64,000 nucleotides of DNA. Origin: an uncultured Lachnospiraceae bacterium (GTDB taxonomy: Bacteria; Bacillota; Clostridia; Lachnospirales; Lachnospiraceae). Below, piece after piece: positions 24,287 to 32,453 of this stretch. The position numbers and the translations under genes were made by a program. The stretch's first letter is position 1. Each line of letters begins with the position of its first letter. Where the stretch lies: the NCBI GenBank assembly GCA_910579685.1, contig CAJTVN010000022.1:1-64000 (forward strand), written 5' to 3'. Under the pieces are notes generated by a model. It made no database searches, was not told the DNA's origin, and was given only the letters and a program-made list of their open reading frames with translations.

Positions 24287-24322
24287 TCATAAGGGATGTT
24301 CTTTCGGGAACATCCCTTATGA
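24287..24322 (+). repeat. Perfect 15-bp inverted repeat between khpA and rimM
   Basis: TCATAAGGGATGTTC (24287-24301), a 6-base loop (TTTCGG), then GAACATCCCTTATGA (24308-24322). The stem is perfect, but no U-run follows, so it is not a standard terminator; it may be an RNA processing or stability element in the operon mRNA. Confidence 0.85.
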
Positions 24323-24401
24323 AATTCATGGCAATGGAATCCTCATAAACCGGATTCTGCTGTTTCAACCGGATATGGATAAACCGGCAAGGAGAGGTAA
24401 T

Positions 24402-24911
24402 ATGGATGAGCTGCTGCAGGTGGGAATTATTTCGTCCACCCATGGGATAAGAGGGGAAGTCAAGGTTTTCCCGACTACGGATGATGCAAACCGTTTCAGG
24501 AAGCTGAAGGAAGTCATACTGGATACCGGCAGGGAGCGTTTGACACTGCAGATTGAGGGAGTCAAATTTTTTAAGAAATTTGCGATTCTGAAATTTAAAG
24601 GATATGACAATATCAATGATATTGAAAAGTATAAGGGAGCCAGCCTTCTGGTACAGCGAAAGGATGCGGTAAAGCTACAGCGGGACGAGTACTTTATTGC
24701 GGATCTGATCGGCATGGAGGTTGCGAACGAGGACGGTTCCTTCCAGGGCGTCTTGAAGGATGTTCTGGAGACCGGGGCCAACGATGTCTATGTGGTAAGC
24801 CGCGAAAGTGGGAGCGATGTGCTGATTCCGGCGATCAAGGATTGCATTTTGTCGGTGGATCTCTCAGCGGGCAGGATGAAGGTTCATCTGCTGGACGGGC
24901 TGCTGGACTGA
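24402..24911 (+). CDS. rimM: Ribosome maturation factor RimM
   Basis: Assists assembly of the 30S head and binds S19. 169 residues: the N-terminal RimM domain begins [20 protein letters not shown] and contains [20 protein letters not shown]; a linker [12 protein letters not shown] leads to the PRC-barrel with [20 protein letters not shown] and [23 protein letters not shown] 24402 is preferred over an ATG 27 bases earlier because AAGGAGAGGT lies at the correct spacing. It is 19 bases ahead of trmD. Confidence 0.96.
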   Translation: MDELLQVGIISSTHGIRGEVKVFPTTDDANRFRKLKEVILDTGRERLTLQIEGVKFFKKFAILKFKGYDNINDIEKYKGASLLVQRKDAVKLQRDEYFIADLIGMEVANEDGSFQGVLKDVLETGANDVYVVSRESGSDVLIPAIKDCILSVDLSAGRMKVHLLDGLLD

Positions 24912-24930
24912 TTTTGACAGGAGATTTGGC

Positions 24931-25734
24931 ATGAATTTTCATGTGCTTACGTTGTTTCCGGATATGATTATACAAGGGCTCTATACAAGTGTTGTCGGCC
25001 GTGCCCTAAAGGCGGGTACGATCCATCTTGAGGCGGTCAATATAAGAGACTACACACTGGATAAACACAAAAAAGTGGACGACTATCCTTACGGAGGGGG
25101 CGCCGGCATGCTCATGCAGGCCCAGCCCGTCTATGACGCATTTCGTGCCGTCCGAAAATCCGTTTATGAGAGAAGGGGAGAGGTTCCTTTAAGGGTCGTG
25201 TATCTTACGCCCTGCGGAAAGACCTTTCATCAGGATATGGCCAGGGAACTGGCCAGGGAGGAGGATCTTGTCCTCCTCTGCGGACACTATGAGGGGATTG
25301 ACGAACGGGTTCTCGAGGAAATCGTGACGGACGAGGTGTCCATAGGCGATTATGTGCTGACCGGGGGCGAGCTGCCCGCCATGGTGCTTGTGGATGCGGT
25401 CTCCCGAATGGTTCCCGGCGTCCTGGGAAATCAGGTTTCCGGCGAGAGCGAGAGCTTTTGCAAAAACCTTCTGGAATATCCGCAGTATTCCCGGCCGGAG
25501 GTGTGGAGGGATAAGAGGGTTCCGGAGATTCTCCTTTCCGGCGACCATGCCAGAATCGAACAGTGGAGGCTGGAACAATCGCTGGAGCGGACAAGTTTAA
25601 GGAGGCCGGAGCTCTACGAAAGCTGGGTATCGGAGAACCAGGAATATTTCCGCAAAAAGGCAAAGAGAGAAGAGCGGATGCGTAAAAAGGAAGAGAAAGC
25701 AAGAAAGGCCGCACAAAACGCTTGCATTTTGTGA
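24931..25734 (+). CDS. trmD: tRNA (guanine-N1)-methyltransferase TrmD, with Lys-rich tail
   Basis: Methylates G37 of tRNAs next to the anticodon, preventing frameshifting. The SPOUT knot motifs are present: YGGGAGMLMQ, YLTPCGKTFHQDMARELA, LLCGHYEGIDERV, and SIGDYVLTGGELPAMVLVDA. SAM-binding and the C-terminal domain (ARIEQWRLEQSLERT, RPELY) are intact. At 267 residues it is ~20-25 longer than usual because of a highly charged tail rich in Lys, Arg and Glu (residues ~243-263). The 3' end also carries the -35 element of the rplS promoter. Preceded by CAGGAGA. Confidence 0.96.
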   Translation: MNFHVLTLFPDMIIQGLYTSVVGRALKAGTIHLEAVNIRDYTLDKHKKVDDYPYGGGAGMLMQAQPVYDAFRAVRKSVYERRGEVPLRVVYLTPCGKTFHQDMARELAREEDLVLLCGHYEGIDERVLEEIVTDEVSIGDYVLTGGELPAMVLVDAVSRMVPGVLGNQVSGESESFCKNLLEYPQYSRPEVWRDKRVPEILLSGDHARIEQWRLEQSLERTSLRRPELYESWVSENQEYFRKKAKREERMRKKEEKARKAAQNACIL

Positions 25735-25750
25735 CGGAGTGTGGTAGATT
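25722..25750 (+). promoter_or_regulatory. Sigma-A promoter upstream of rplS
   Basis: TTGCAT (25722-25727), a 17-base spacer and TAGATT (25745-25750). The -35 lies in the last codons of trmD, so rplS can be expressed independently of the upstream genes. Confidence 0.6.
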
Positions 25751-25794
25751 ATTAATGTTGTAAAAACGAGATGGTCCTCTGTTACTGTTGTATT

Positions 25795-25862
25795 AAGAAC
25801 ATCCGCTTTCGAACAAAAGCTGTCCCTGTGCCGGAAAGACGGCTGCGGGCAAAGTGAAAGGA
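25795..25862 (+). ncRNA. Probable ribosomal protein L19 leader
   Basis: The ~120-base untranslated leader of rplS contains AACATCCGCTTTC...AAAAGC... and ...GCGGGC just before the ribosome-binding site. CCGC (25803-25806) can pair with GCGG (25845-25848), closing a junction with a GCTTT/AAAGC hairpin and a GTC/GAC-type hairpin. This position and fold resemble the L19 leader autoregulatory element of Bacillota; identity is from position and memory of the motif, not from a covariance search. Confidence 0.55.
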
Positions 25863-25872
25863 GACTGATAGA

Positions 25873-26220
25873 ATGAACGATATTATCAAAAGTATTGAAG
25901 ATGCCCAGCTTAAGGCTGAGGTTGACGAGTTTCACGTAGGAGACACCGTTAAGGTATACGGAAAGATCCGGGAAGGAAACCATGAGAGAATCCAGGTTTT
26001 CGAGGGTACGGTACTCAAGAGACAGGGCGGCGGTGCAAGAGAGACGTTTACCGTAAGGAAAACTTCAAACGGCGTAGGTGTGGAGAGAACGTGGCCCCTG
26101 CATTCACCTAACGTACAGAAAATCGAAGTAGTCCGCAGAGGTAAAGTAAGAAGGGCGAAGCTGTTCTACTTAAGAGACCGCGTAGGTAAGAAGGCCAAGG
26201 TTAAGGAACTGGTAAAATAA
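25873..26220 (+). CDS. rplS: 50S ribosomal protein L19
   Basis: A 115-residue protein at the 30S-50S interface. Family blocks: [87 protein letters not shown] precedes ATG 25873. Probably autoregulated through its leader. A strong terminator follows. Confidence 0.98.
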   Translation: MNDIIKSIEDAQLKAEVDEFHVGDTVKVYGKIREGNHERIQVFEGTVLKRQGGGARETFTVRKTSNGVGVERTWPLHSPNVQKIEVVRRGKVRRAKLFYLRDRVGKKAKVKELVK

Positions 26221-26232
26221 AGCTGTTACAGT

Positions 26233-26260
26233 AAGGACAATTGCTTGCGATTGTCCTTTT
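26233..26260 (+). terminator. Intrinsic terminator after rplS
   Basis: AAGGACAAT (26233-26241) and ATTGTCCTT (26250-26258) form a 9-bp stem followed by TTTTC. Confidence 0.85.
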
Positions 26261-26311
26261 CTGATATTCCGGTATCTGTTAAAATGCCCGCATGGAAGGA
26301 AACGGAGAGAT

Positions 26312-26896
26312 ATGGCCAGAAAAAAGGGACTGACTTTTTACGAAAAGGAAAAGAAAATAAGCAGGTCAATGATCCGGGAAATCTTTTCCACGATCTTCTG
26401 TGCCTTTGCGGCCGTTCTGGTGGCGTTTGTCCTTGTCTTTTCGGTAGGGATGCAGGTGGGCGTCATAGGCGTCTCCATGGAGCCGAAGCTTCACAACGGG
26501 CAGGAGGTTCTGGTAAACCGGCTGCTGTACCAGGTAACGGCCCCAAAACGGAATGACGTCGTGGCGTTTCTTCCGAACGGGAATAAAAATTCCCACTACT
26601 ATATCAAGCGCGTGGTGGGCCTTCCGGGCGAGAAGGTGCAGATTATCGGCGGATATGTGTACATCGACGGCGAGCCGCTGAATGAGGATGAAAGCTATGA
26701 CAAGATTGCGGATGCTGGAATTGCACAGGTGGAGATCCAGCTGGGAAGCGATGAGTTTTTTGTCCTGGGAGATAACAGGAACAACAGCGAGGACAGCCGT
26801 TCCGGCAATATAGGAGCGGTAAAGCGGGAGACGATTGCCGGAAAGGTATGGCTTCATCTGCCCTGCGGGGAAGATGATTTTGGTTTTGTAAATTAG
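26312..26896 (+). CDS. lepB: Signal peptidase I (first copy)
   Basis: Membrane serine peptidase that removes signal peptides of secreted proteins. 194 residues with one N-terminal membrane segment (~24-48). The catalytic Ser lies in VGVIGVSMEPKLHNGQ (~residue 55) and the catalytic Lys in YYIKRVVGLPGEKV (~95); FVLGDNRNNSEDSR is box E. Like other Bacillota S26A enzymes it is short with a single anchor. GGAGA precedes ATG 26312, after the rplS terminator. A second, more closely spaced lepB follows rbgA; the two proteins share only the catalytic boxes, so substrate preference may differ. Confidence 0.95.
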   Translation: MARKKGLTFYEKEKKISRSMIREIFSTIFCAFAAVLVAFVLVFSVGMQVGVIGVSMEPKLHNGQEVLVNRLLYQVTAPKRNDVVAFLPNGNKNSHYYIKRVVGLPGEKVQIIGGYVYIDGEPLNEDESYDKIADAGIAQVEIQLGSDEFFVLGDNRNNSEDSRSGNIGAVKRETIAGKVWLHLPCGEDDFGFVN

Positions 26897-26911
26897 CGAA
26901 GGGATATAATT

Positions 26912-27763
26912 ATGAATGTTCAATGGTATCCGGGGCATATGACGAAAGCCAGACGGATGATGGAGGAAAATTGTAAGCTGATTGATCTTGTGATTGAGCT
27001 CGTGGACGCAAGAGCCCCGATGAGCAGCCGGAATCCGGATATCGACGCTCTGGCCCGGAATAAATCCAGAATCATTCTGCTTAATAAGGCGGATCTGGCG
27101 GATCCGAAATGCAATGCGGCATGGACCGGATTTTTCAGGGAAAAGGGATTCCACATACTGGAAATGAATTCCAGGACAGGAAGCGGCGTGAAGTCCATTC
27201 AGGGGCTTGTACAGGAAGCCTGCAGGGAAAAAATAGAACGGGACAGAAGGCGAGGAATCAAAAACCGTCCGGTAAGGGCCATGGTGGTTGGGATTCCCAA
27301 CGTGGGAAAGTCTACCTTTATCAATGCGTTCGCGGGACGGGCCTGCACCAAAACCGGAAATAAACCGGGAGTTACCAAGGGAAAACAGTGGATCCGTCTG
27401 AGCCAGAGCCTGGAGCTTTTAGACACGCCCGGAATTCTCTGGCCCCGTTTTGAAAACCAGGCTGTGGGAGAGAGGCTTGCCATGATCGGCTCCGTCAATG
27501 ATGAGATTCTGCACGTGGATGAGCTTGCGTTTTCACTGATCGGGTATCTGGAACGGGAATACCCGGGTCTGCTCACAAAGCGGTACGGAATCCAGAATAC
27601 GGGGGATGCCGTTCATCTGCTGGAGGAGATCTGTGTAAACAGACATTGCTACCTGAAGGGACAGGAGCCGGATTTGGGACGGGCGTCCCGCATGGTGGTG
27701 GAAGATTTCCGGAGCGGCAGAATTGGAAAAATTACATTGGAACATCCGGAGGAATGGCTGTGA
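26912..27763 (+). CDS. rbgA: Ribosome biogenesis GTPase RbgA/YlqF
   Basis: Essential GTPase for late assembly of the 50S subunit. It is circularly permuted: G4 (LLNKADLADP) comes first, then G1 (VGIPNVGKSTFINA, ~residues 124-137), and G3 (LLDTPGILWPRF). The N-terminus NVQWYPGHMTKARRMMEENC is characteristic. 283 residues; the C-terminal helical domain is complete. It is 15 bases after lepB and its TGA overlaps the GTG of the second lepB. Confidence 0.97.
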   Translation: MNVQWYPGHMTKARRMMEENCKLIDLVIELVDARAPMSSRNPDIDALARNKSRIILLNKADLADPKCNAAWTGFFREKGFHILEMNSRTGSGVKSIQGLVQEACREKIERDRRRGIKNRPVRAMVVGIPNVGKSTFINAFAGRACTKTGNKPGVTKGKQWIRLSQSLELLDTPGILWPRFENQAVGERLAMIGSVNDEILHVDELAFSLIGYLEREYPGLLTKRYGIQNTGDAVHLLEEICVNRHCYLKGQEPDLGRASRMVVEDFRSGRIGKITLEHPEEWL

Positions 27764-28299
27764 AAAGGACATTAAAGGAAATATTCAGTACAAGCTTGTA
27801 TCTGCTGATCGTATTGGCGCTGACCTTTCTGGTGGTGACTTATGTGGGGCAGAGAACAAAGGTAAGTGGCAGCTCCATGGAGCCGACTTTAAGCGATGGC
27901 GATAATCTGATCGTGGATAAGATTTCCTACCGCTTTTCAGAGCCGGAGCGTTTTGACATTATCGTATTTCCCTTCCGCTATGCGGAGAAGACCTATTACA
28001 TCAAACGGATTATCGGACTGCCCGGGGAAACCGTTTATATTGATGACAGCGGAAACATCTATATAGACGGTGAGCTGCTTGCGGAGTCCTACGGCAAAGA
28101 GCCGATCACGGATCCGGGAAGAGCTTATGAGCCGATCACGCTCGGGGAAAACGAGTACTTTGTCATGGGCGATAACCGGAATAACAGTTCGGACAGCAGG
28201 GATCCTGCGGTTGGGAATATTTACCGAAATGAATTTATCGGAAAGGCCTGGATGCGGATATGGCCTCTTAACCAGGTGGAAATGATTCAGCATCAGTAA
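27760..28299 (+). CDS. lepB: Signal peptidase I (second copy)
   Basis: A 179-residue S26A peptidase: one N-terminal membrane segment (~10-30), catalytic Ser in SGSSMEPTLSDGD (~38), catalytic Lys in TYYIKRIIGLPGETV (~75), and box E as FVMGDNRNNSSDSRD. GTG 27760 is chosen since GGAGGA is six bases upstream and GTGA overlaps the rbgA stop; an ATG at 27754 is too close to that site. Being coupled to rbgA, it is likely the constitutive paralogue. Confidence 0.92.
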   Translation: MKRTLKEIFSTSLYLLIVLALTFLVVTYVGQRTKVSGSSMEPTLSDGDNLIVDKISYRFSEPERFDIIVFPFRYAEKTYYIKRIIGLPGETVYIDDSGNIYIDGELLAESYGKEPITDPGRAYEPITLGENEYFVMGDNRNNSSDSRDPAVGNIYRNEFIGKAWMRIWPLNQVEMIQHQ

Positions 28300-28314
28300 G
28301 CAGGGGTATTGTTT

Positions 28315-29076
28315 ATGGAACAAAAGAGCATCAGGCAGATTCGTGAGATTTTGCAGGCGGCAAAAACCAGGGAGCTGCCTGATTTTATAAGAACCTACGG
28401 ACAGGATGAGAGAGCGGGAGTGGCAAGTCTTGTGGATCTGGCGCAGAAGCGTCTTTCCGGCTATGAAAAAGAGCTGGAACGCACAAAGCGGATGAAGGCT
28501 TACGAGAGGGAATATGAATGCCTCGGGTTAATCTGCGGCATAGACGAGGTCGGGCGGGGGCCTCTTGCCGGCCCCGTGGTAGCCGGAGCTGTAATTCTTC
28601 CAAAAGATTGTGACATTTTATATCTTAATGATTCCAAGCAGCTCTCCGAAAAAAAGAGAGAGGAGCTGTTTGAAGTGATTATGGAAAAGGCCGTTTCCAC
28701 AGGTCTTGGCTTTGTGACGCCGCAGAAAATTGACGAGATCAATATTCTGCAGGCCACGTATGAGGCCATGCGGGAGGCCATATCCGGACTGACACCCCAG
28801 CCGGACGTTCTCCTGAATGACGCGGTTACCATACCGGGAGTGAAAATCCGCCAAATACCGATTATCAAGGGAGATGCAAAGAGCGTATCCATTGCCGCCG
28901 CAAGTATTATTGCCAAAGTGACAAGGGACCGCCTGATGGTGGAATATGACCAGGTGTTTCCGGAATACGGCTTTGCTTCCAACAAAGGCTACGGAGCCGC
29001 CGCACACATCGAGGCCTTGAGAAAGTATGGCCCCACGCCGATTCACAGAAAGAGCTTCATCAAAAATTTGATCTAA
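28315..29076 (+). CDS. rnhB: Ribonuclease HII
   Basis: Removes RNA from RNA-DNA hybrids and misincorporated ribonucleotides. The catalytic motif CGIDEVGRGPLAGPVVAGA (Asp, Glu) starts near residue 74; NDSKQLSEKKREEL, LNDAV and RDRLM / YGFASNKGYGAAAHIEAL complete the DEDD set. An N-terminal extension of ~70 residues (helical, charged) precedes the catalytic domain, as in several Bacillota RnhB proteins. AGGGG lies before ATG 28315 (a TTG at 28309 is an alternative). Confidence 0.95.
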   Translation: MEQKSIRQIREILQAAKTRELPDFIRTYGQDERAGVASLVDLAQKRLSGYEKELERTKRMKAYEREYECLGLICGIDEVGRGPLAGPVVAGAVILPKDCDILYLNDSKQLSEKKREELFEVIMEKAVSTGLGFVTPQKIDEINILQATYEAMREAISGLTPQPDVLLNDAVTIPGVKIRQIPIIKGDAKSVSIAAASIIAKVTRDRLMVEYDQVFPEYGFASNKGYGAAAHIEALRKYGPTPIHRKSFIKNLI

Positions 29077-29094
29077 CCCCAGGAGGTTCTGTTT

Positions 29095-30732
29095 ATGAGA
29101 CTTTCCTCACTGTTTACACAGGGCAGCCAGCCCCATGCAGAGGGAAGCGGAAAGGAAATCTCCGCTTCCACTCTGGAGAGAAACTTAAATAACGGTATCA
29201 GAGAAATTGCGGGAAGAGCCCAGGGACAGTCTGTCACCGGCGAGGTGATCGAGAAAAACGGCAGCGACATCCTGCTTTCCATAGGAAAGGATCAGCTTCT
29301 TCGGGCCAGACTCGACGGAAATCTTCCCATAGAAACCGGGCAGCTGATGACGTTTGCCATTTTAAAGAATGCGAAAGGCTCCAAAGTTCTGCTCAGTCCC
29401 CTGTTTGCCAATACGGCAAATGATCCCAGCATTTCAAGAGCGCTGCAGATGGCGGGGCTGCCGCAGACGCCCGCAACGGTTAAGATGGTACAGACAATGA
29501 TGCTGGAGGGAATGTCCATTGACAAAAACTCCCTGGCCCAGATGATGCGGCTGATGAGCCAGAATCCCCAGGCGGGAGTGGAAACACTGATCCAGCTCAC
29601 ACGTCTTGGAATTCCGGTCACGGAAAACAGCCTTTTCCAGATGGAGGCTTACAAAAACCTGCAGCATCAGATGACCCAGGGCCTTCTTGAAATAGCGGAT
29701 GCGCTTCCGGAGACTCTTTCACAGCTGGCATCCTCGGGAAAAGCGGAGGAAGGAATCGTTCTCTGCCGGGAGTTTCTTGCGCTTCTTACCGGGGAAAATG
29801 GAGGGGAAGACGTCTCTGCGCCCGGGGAAGTCGTACCGGAGAAGGTGTTGTCGGATATGGATACCCAATCAGTCAGGGAAGGCGTGGCAGGAGCGCCGGA
29901 AACGATCTTTGAGAAAACAGGGCTTTCGGAGCATGAGCTTGTAAGCTTTGCGGATCAGATAAAACAAGCGGGCGTGCCCGAGGAGCTGGTGCGCCGCTTT
30001 ACCTCGGGAGAAATTTCCTCCAGGGAGCTGCTTGGAAAGCTGAAGGATCTGATCCAGGAGCGGGAGAGCGTGGGGGAAGCCAGAGTGTTTGAACCGCTGC
30101 TTCGGGGAAAGGAATTTCACACGCTGCTGCGGCAGGAGATGGGAAAACAGTGGCTGCTCACCCCTGAGGATGTGGCCCGGGAGGGCAAAGTGGAGGAGCT
30201 GTACCAGAGGCTGAGCAGCCAGCTTGGACGCCTTGGCCGGGCGCTGGAACAGAATTCCGCCGTTGGAACGCCTCTTGCCAGGGCGGTACAGACCATGTCT
30301 GGCAATATCGATTTTATGAACCAGCTCAATCAGATGTTTACCTATGTGCAGCTGCCCCTCAAAATGCAGGGGAAGGATACAAACGGCGAGCTTTATGTCT
30401 ATACGAACAAGAAAAACCTTGCCAAAAAGGATGGGGAGGTCAGTGCGCTTCTCCACCTTGACATGGAACATCTCGGCAGTGTGGACGTACATGTGTCGCT
30501 GCGGGAAAATAAGGTTTCCACCAAATTCTATCTGAGAGACGAAGAGGCTCTCGATTTCATTGCGGAACATATCGATCTGTTGAATGAAAGGCTGAATAAA
30601 AGGGGCTATACCATGAATGCGTCTTTTGTCAATAAGGGAGAAGAAGGGCCTGAGACCGTGATGGAGGAAATTCTCAAGCAGGGCAAAAATATATCGGTTT
30701 TGTCAGGCCGTTCTTTTGACGCAAGGGCGTAA
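29095..30732 (+). CDS. FliK-like flagellar hook-length control domain protein (YlqG type)
   Basis: A 545-residue largely helical protein. The C-terminal ~110 residues (LPLKMQGKDTNGELYVYTNK, VSALLHLDMEHLGSVDVHVS, RDEEALDFIAEHIDLLNERL) match the Flg_hook domain of FliK. The long N-terminal part has no named domain. In many Bacillota a FliK-like gene (ylqG) sits between rnhB and a small flhB-like gene (ylqH), outside the flagellar operon, as here. The role is not established: it may act with the FlhB-like protein in the flagellar export switch, or do something else. AGGAGG precedes ATG 29095. 30 bases separate it from the next gene. Confidence 0.8.
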   Translation: MRLSSLFTQGSQPHAEGSGKEISASTLERNLNNGIREIAGRAQGQSVTGEVIEKNGSDILLSIGKDQLLRARLDGNLPIETGQLMTFAILKNAKGSKVLLSPLFANTANDPSISRALQMAGLPQTPATVKMVQTMMLEGMSIDKNSLAQMMRLMSQNPQAGVETLIQLTRLGIPVTENSLFQMEAYKNLQHQMTQGLLEIADALPETLSQLASSGKAEEGIVLCREFLALLTGENGGEDVSAPGEVVPEKVLSDMDTQSVREGVAGAPETIFEKTGLSEHELVSFADQIKQAGVPEELVRRFTSGEISSRELLGKLKDLIQERESVGEARVFEPLLRGKEFHTLLRQEMGKQWLLTPEDVAREGKVEELYQRLSSQLGRLGRALEQNSAVGTPLARAVQTMSGNIDFMNQLNQMFTYVQLPLKMQGKDTNGELYVYTNKKNLAKKDGEVSALLHLDMEHLGSVDVHVSLRENKVSTKFYLRDEEALDFIAEHIDLLNERLNKRGYTMNASFVNKGEEGPETVMEEILKQGKNISVLSGRSFDARA

Positions 30733-30762
30733 AATACTGGATCACGGGAGGAGAGGTTTCAG

Positions 30763-31053
30763 ATGAAGGAAAAAAAGGAAAAGCCAAAACAGGCCATAGC
30801 CCTTTCCTATAATCCGCAGGAAGATGCGCCCAAGGTGATCGCATCCGGAAAGGGCGCACTGGCGGAGCGTATCATAGAAAGGGCTAAGGAGGCTGACGTC
30901 CCGATACACCGGGACGATTCCCTGGCGGATACCCTGTCAAGACTGGATATCGGAGAGATGATTCCGCCGGAGCTTTACGAGGTGGTTGCGGAGATTCTTG
31001 TCTTTGTGGATGCCATGGATAAGATCAAGGCAAAGATGAACCGAAAGAAATAA
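30763..31053 (+). CDS. FlhB C-terminal-like cytoplasmic protein (YlqH type)
   Basis: A 96-residue soluble protein equivalent to the cytoplasmic domain of FlhB: QAIALSYNPQEDAPKVIASG matches the stretch just after the FlhB autocleavage site, and ADVPIHRDDSLADTLSRLDI and MIPPELYEVVAEILVFVDAM complete the domain. No membrane segments precede it. The cleavage motif NPTH itself is absent: the protein begins where cleaved FlhB would begin. It is a stand-alone paralogue paired with the FliK-like gene. GGAGAGG precedes ATG 30763. Confidence 0.88.
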   Translation: MKEKKEKPKQAIALSYNPQEDAPKVIASGKGALAERIIERAKEADVPIHRDDSLADTLSRLDIGEMIPPELYEVVAEILVFVDAMDKIKAKMNRKK

Positions 31054-31068
31054 ATAAGGAGCGCGGAT

Positions 31069-31470
31069 TTGAACAATCATAACAATGCAAGCAGCGTCAG
31101 CCTCGGAAAGGCCTATGAGGAAAAAGCCGCCGCCTTTCTTGCAAAAAGAGGATTTCAGGTTCTTGAGAGAAATTTCAGGTGCAGGCAGGGTGAGGTGGAT
31201 CTCGTGGGAGTCCATGAGGGCTGTCTTGTTTTTGTGGAAGTAAAGTATCGGAAAAACAGGACAAGCGGAATGCCGGAGGAAGCGGTCGGAGAGGGAAAGC
31301 AGAGGAAAATCTGCCGAGTCTCCGATTATTTTCGTATCAGGCATCCCGAATACTGCGCAATGCAGGTTCGCTATGATGTGATCGCTGTCTGCGCAGAGGA
31401 AACCAGATGGTACAAAAATGCGTTTTTTTACCATGTGAAAGGAGCTTCGGGGAGTGAGGCTTTTTGGTGA
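31069..31470 (+). CDS. YraN family protein (UPF0102), predicted endonuclease-like
   Basis: 133 residues with a restriction-endonuclease-like fold signature: LGKAYEEKAAAFLAKRGFQV, then NFRCRQGEVDLVGVHEGCLV with FVEVKYRKN (the E-x-K type motif). The biological role is unclear. The start is TTG 31069 with AAGGAGCG upstream; no in-frame ATG exists nearby. This gene order (rnhB-ylqG-ylqH-yraN) is conserved in Bacillota. Confidence 0.9.
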   Translation: MNNHNNASSVSLGKAYEEKAAAFLAKRGFQVLERNFRCRQGEVDLVGVHEGCLVFVEVKYRKNRTSGMPEEAVGEGKQRKICRVSDYFRIRHPEYCAMQVRYDVIAVCAEETRWYKNAFFYHVKGASGSEAFW

Positions 31471-32383
31471 GAAAGGCCGAGTCTGGAAAGGATGGAAATG
31501 CATGGGGATCGAAAGGAAAGACAGAGAATCTGAGAAACTGAAAAGAAAGGGCGGGATACCTGTCCTGCAGCGCCACAGAATGGGTGAGACAGAGTATCTT
31601 GTATTTCCGGGGCTTGAGGGCACCGGCATGGTGAGGCATCTGTTTTCCACCAGAATCGGAGGAGTAAGCAGGGGAATCTACGCTTCCATGAATCTGAGCT
31701 ATTCCAGGGGGGACGAGAGGGAAGCGGTGGATGAGAATTTCAGGAGAATCGCCGCTGTATTTGACAGTACGCCGGATCATATCGTGTGTTCTGACCAGAC
31801 GCATACCACGAACATAAGGAGGGTTACGTCTGGGGATGCGGGAAAGGGCGTGACAAGAGAAAAGGATTATACGGATGTGGACGGTCTGATCACGGATGAA
31901 CCGGGACTGATTCTCGCCACCTTTTATGCGGACTGCGTGCCCATCTTTCTTGCGGATCCGGATAAGCGCGCCATCGGGCTGTTTCATTCCGGATGGAAGG
32001 GAACGGCCGGCAGGATGGGAGAGAGGGCGCTTATCGCCATGAGAGAGGCTTTTGGAACGCACCCGGAGCATGTAAAGGCCGCAATCGGACCTTCCATCTG
32101 TCAGGACTGCTATGAGGTAGGAAACGAAGTCGCTTCCGTGTTTGCCGGGCTTTTTGGGAGCGATTCTCATTTGATATTAAAGCCCGGCAAAGAGGAAGGA
32201 AAATATCAGCTCAGCCTGTGGGAAGCCAACCGCAGAATCCTGCTTGAGGCCGGCGTTCTGCCGGAAAACCTGGAGGTGACGGATCTTTGCACCTGCTGTA
32301 ACAGCGGTTATCTGTTCTCCCACAGAGCAAGCCGGGGAAGAAGGGGAAACCTTGGCGCTTTCATGGAATTAATAAAATCTTAA
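31454..32383 (+). CDS. pgeF: Peptidoglycan editing factor PgeF (YfiH, laccase-like domain)
   Basis: A 309-residue purine nucleoside phosphorylase/laccase-domain protein that, in characterised homologues, removes wrongly inserted L-Ser from UDP-MurNAc peptides. Metal-site motifs: VCSDQTHTTNIRRV, ATFYADCVPIFLADP (Cys), GLFHSGWKGTAGRM (His), IGPSICQDCYEVG, and TCCNSGYLFSHRASRGRRGN. GTG 31454 with AAAGGAG nine bases upstream is taken as start, overlapping yraN by 17 bases; ATG 31502 with GGAAAGGATGG is an equally plausible start, giving 293 residues. Confidence 0.92.
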   Translation: MRLFGEKGRVWKGWKCMGIERKDRESEKLKRKGGIPVLQRHRMGETEYLVFPGLEGTGMVRHLFSTRIGGVSRGIYASMNLSYSRGDEREAVDENFRRIAAVFDSTPDHIVCSDQTHTTNIRRVTSGDAGKGVTREKDYTDVDGLITDEPGLILATFYADCVPIFLADPDKRAIGLFHSGWKGTAGRMGERALIAMREAFGTHPEHVKAAIGPSICQDCYEVGNEVASVFAGLFGSDSHLILKPGKEEGKYQLSLWEANRRILLEAGVLPENLEVTDLCTCCNSGYLFSHRASRGRRGNLGAFMELIKS

Positions 32384-32453
32384 ACTTTTTGCTAACAAAC
32401 ACTTAAAAAACATGTGATTTACTTATACCAGACGGGAAAACGGAGGTGAGGAT

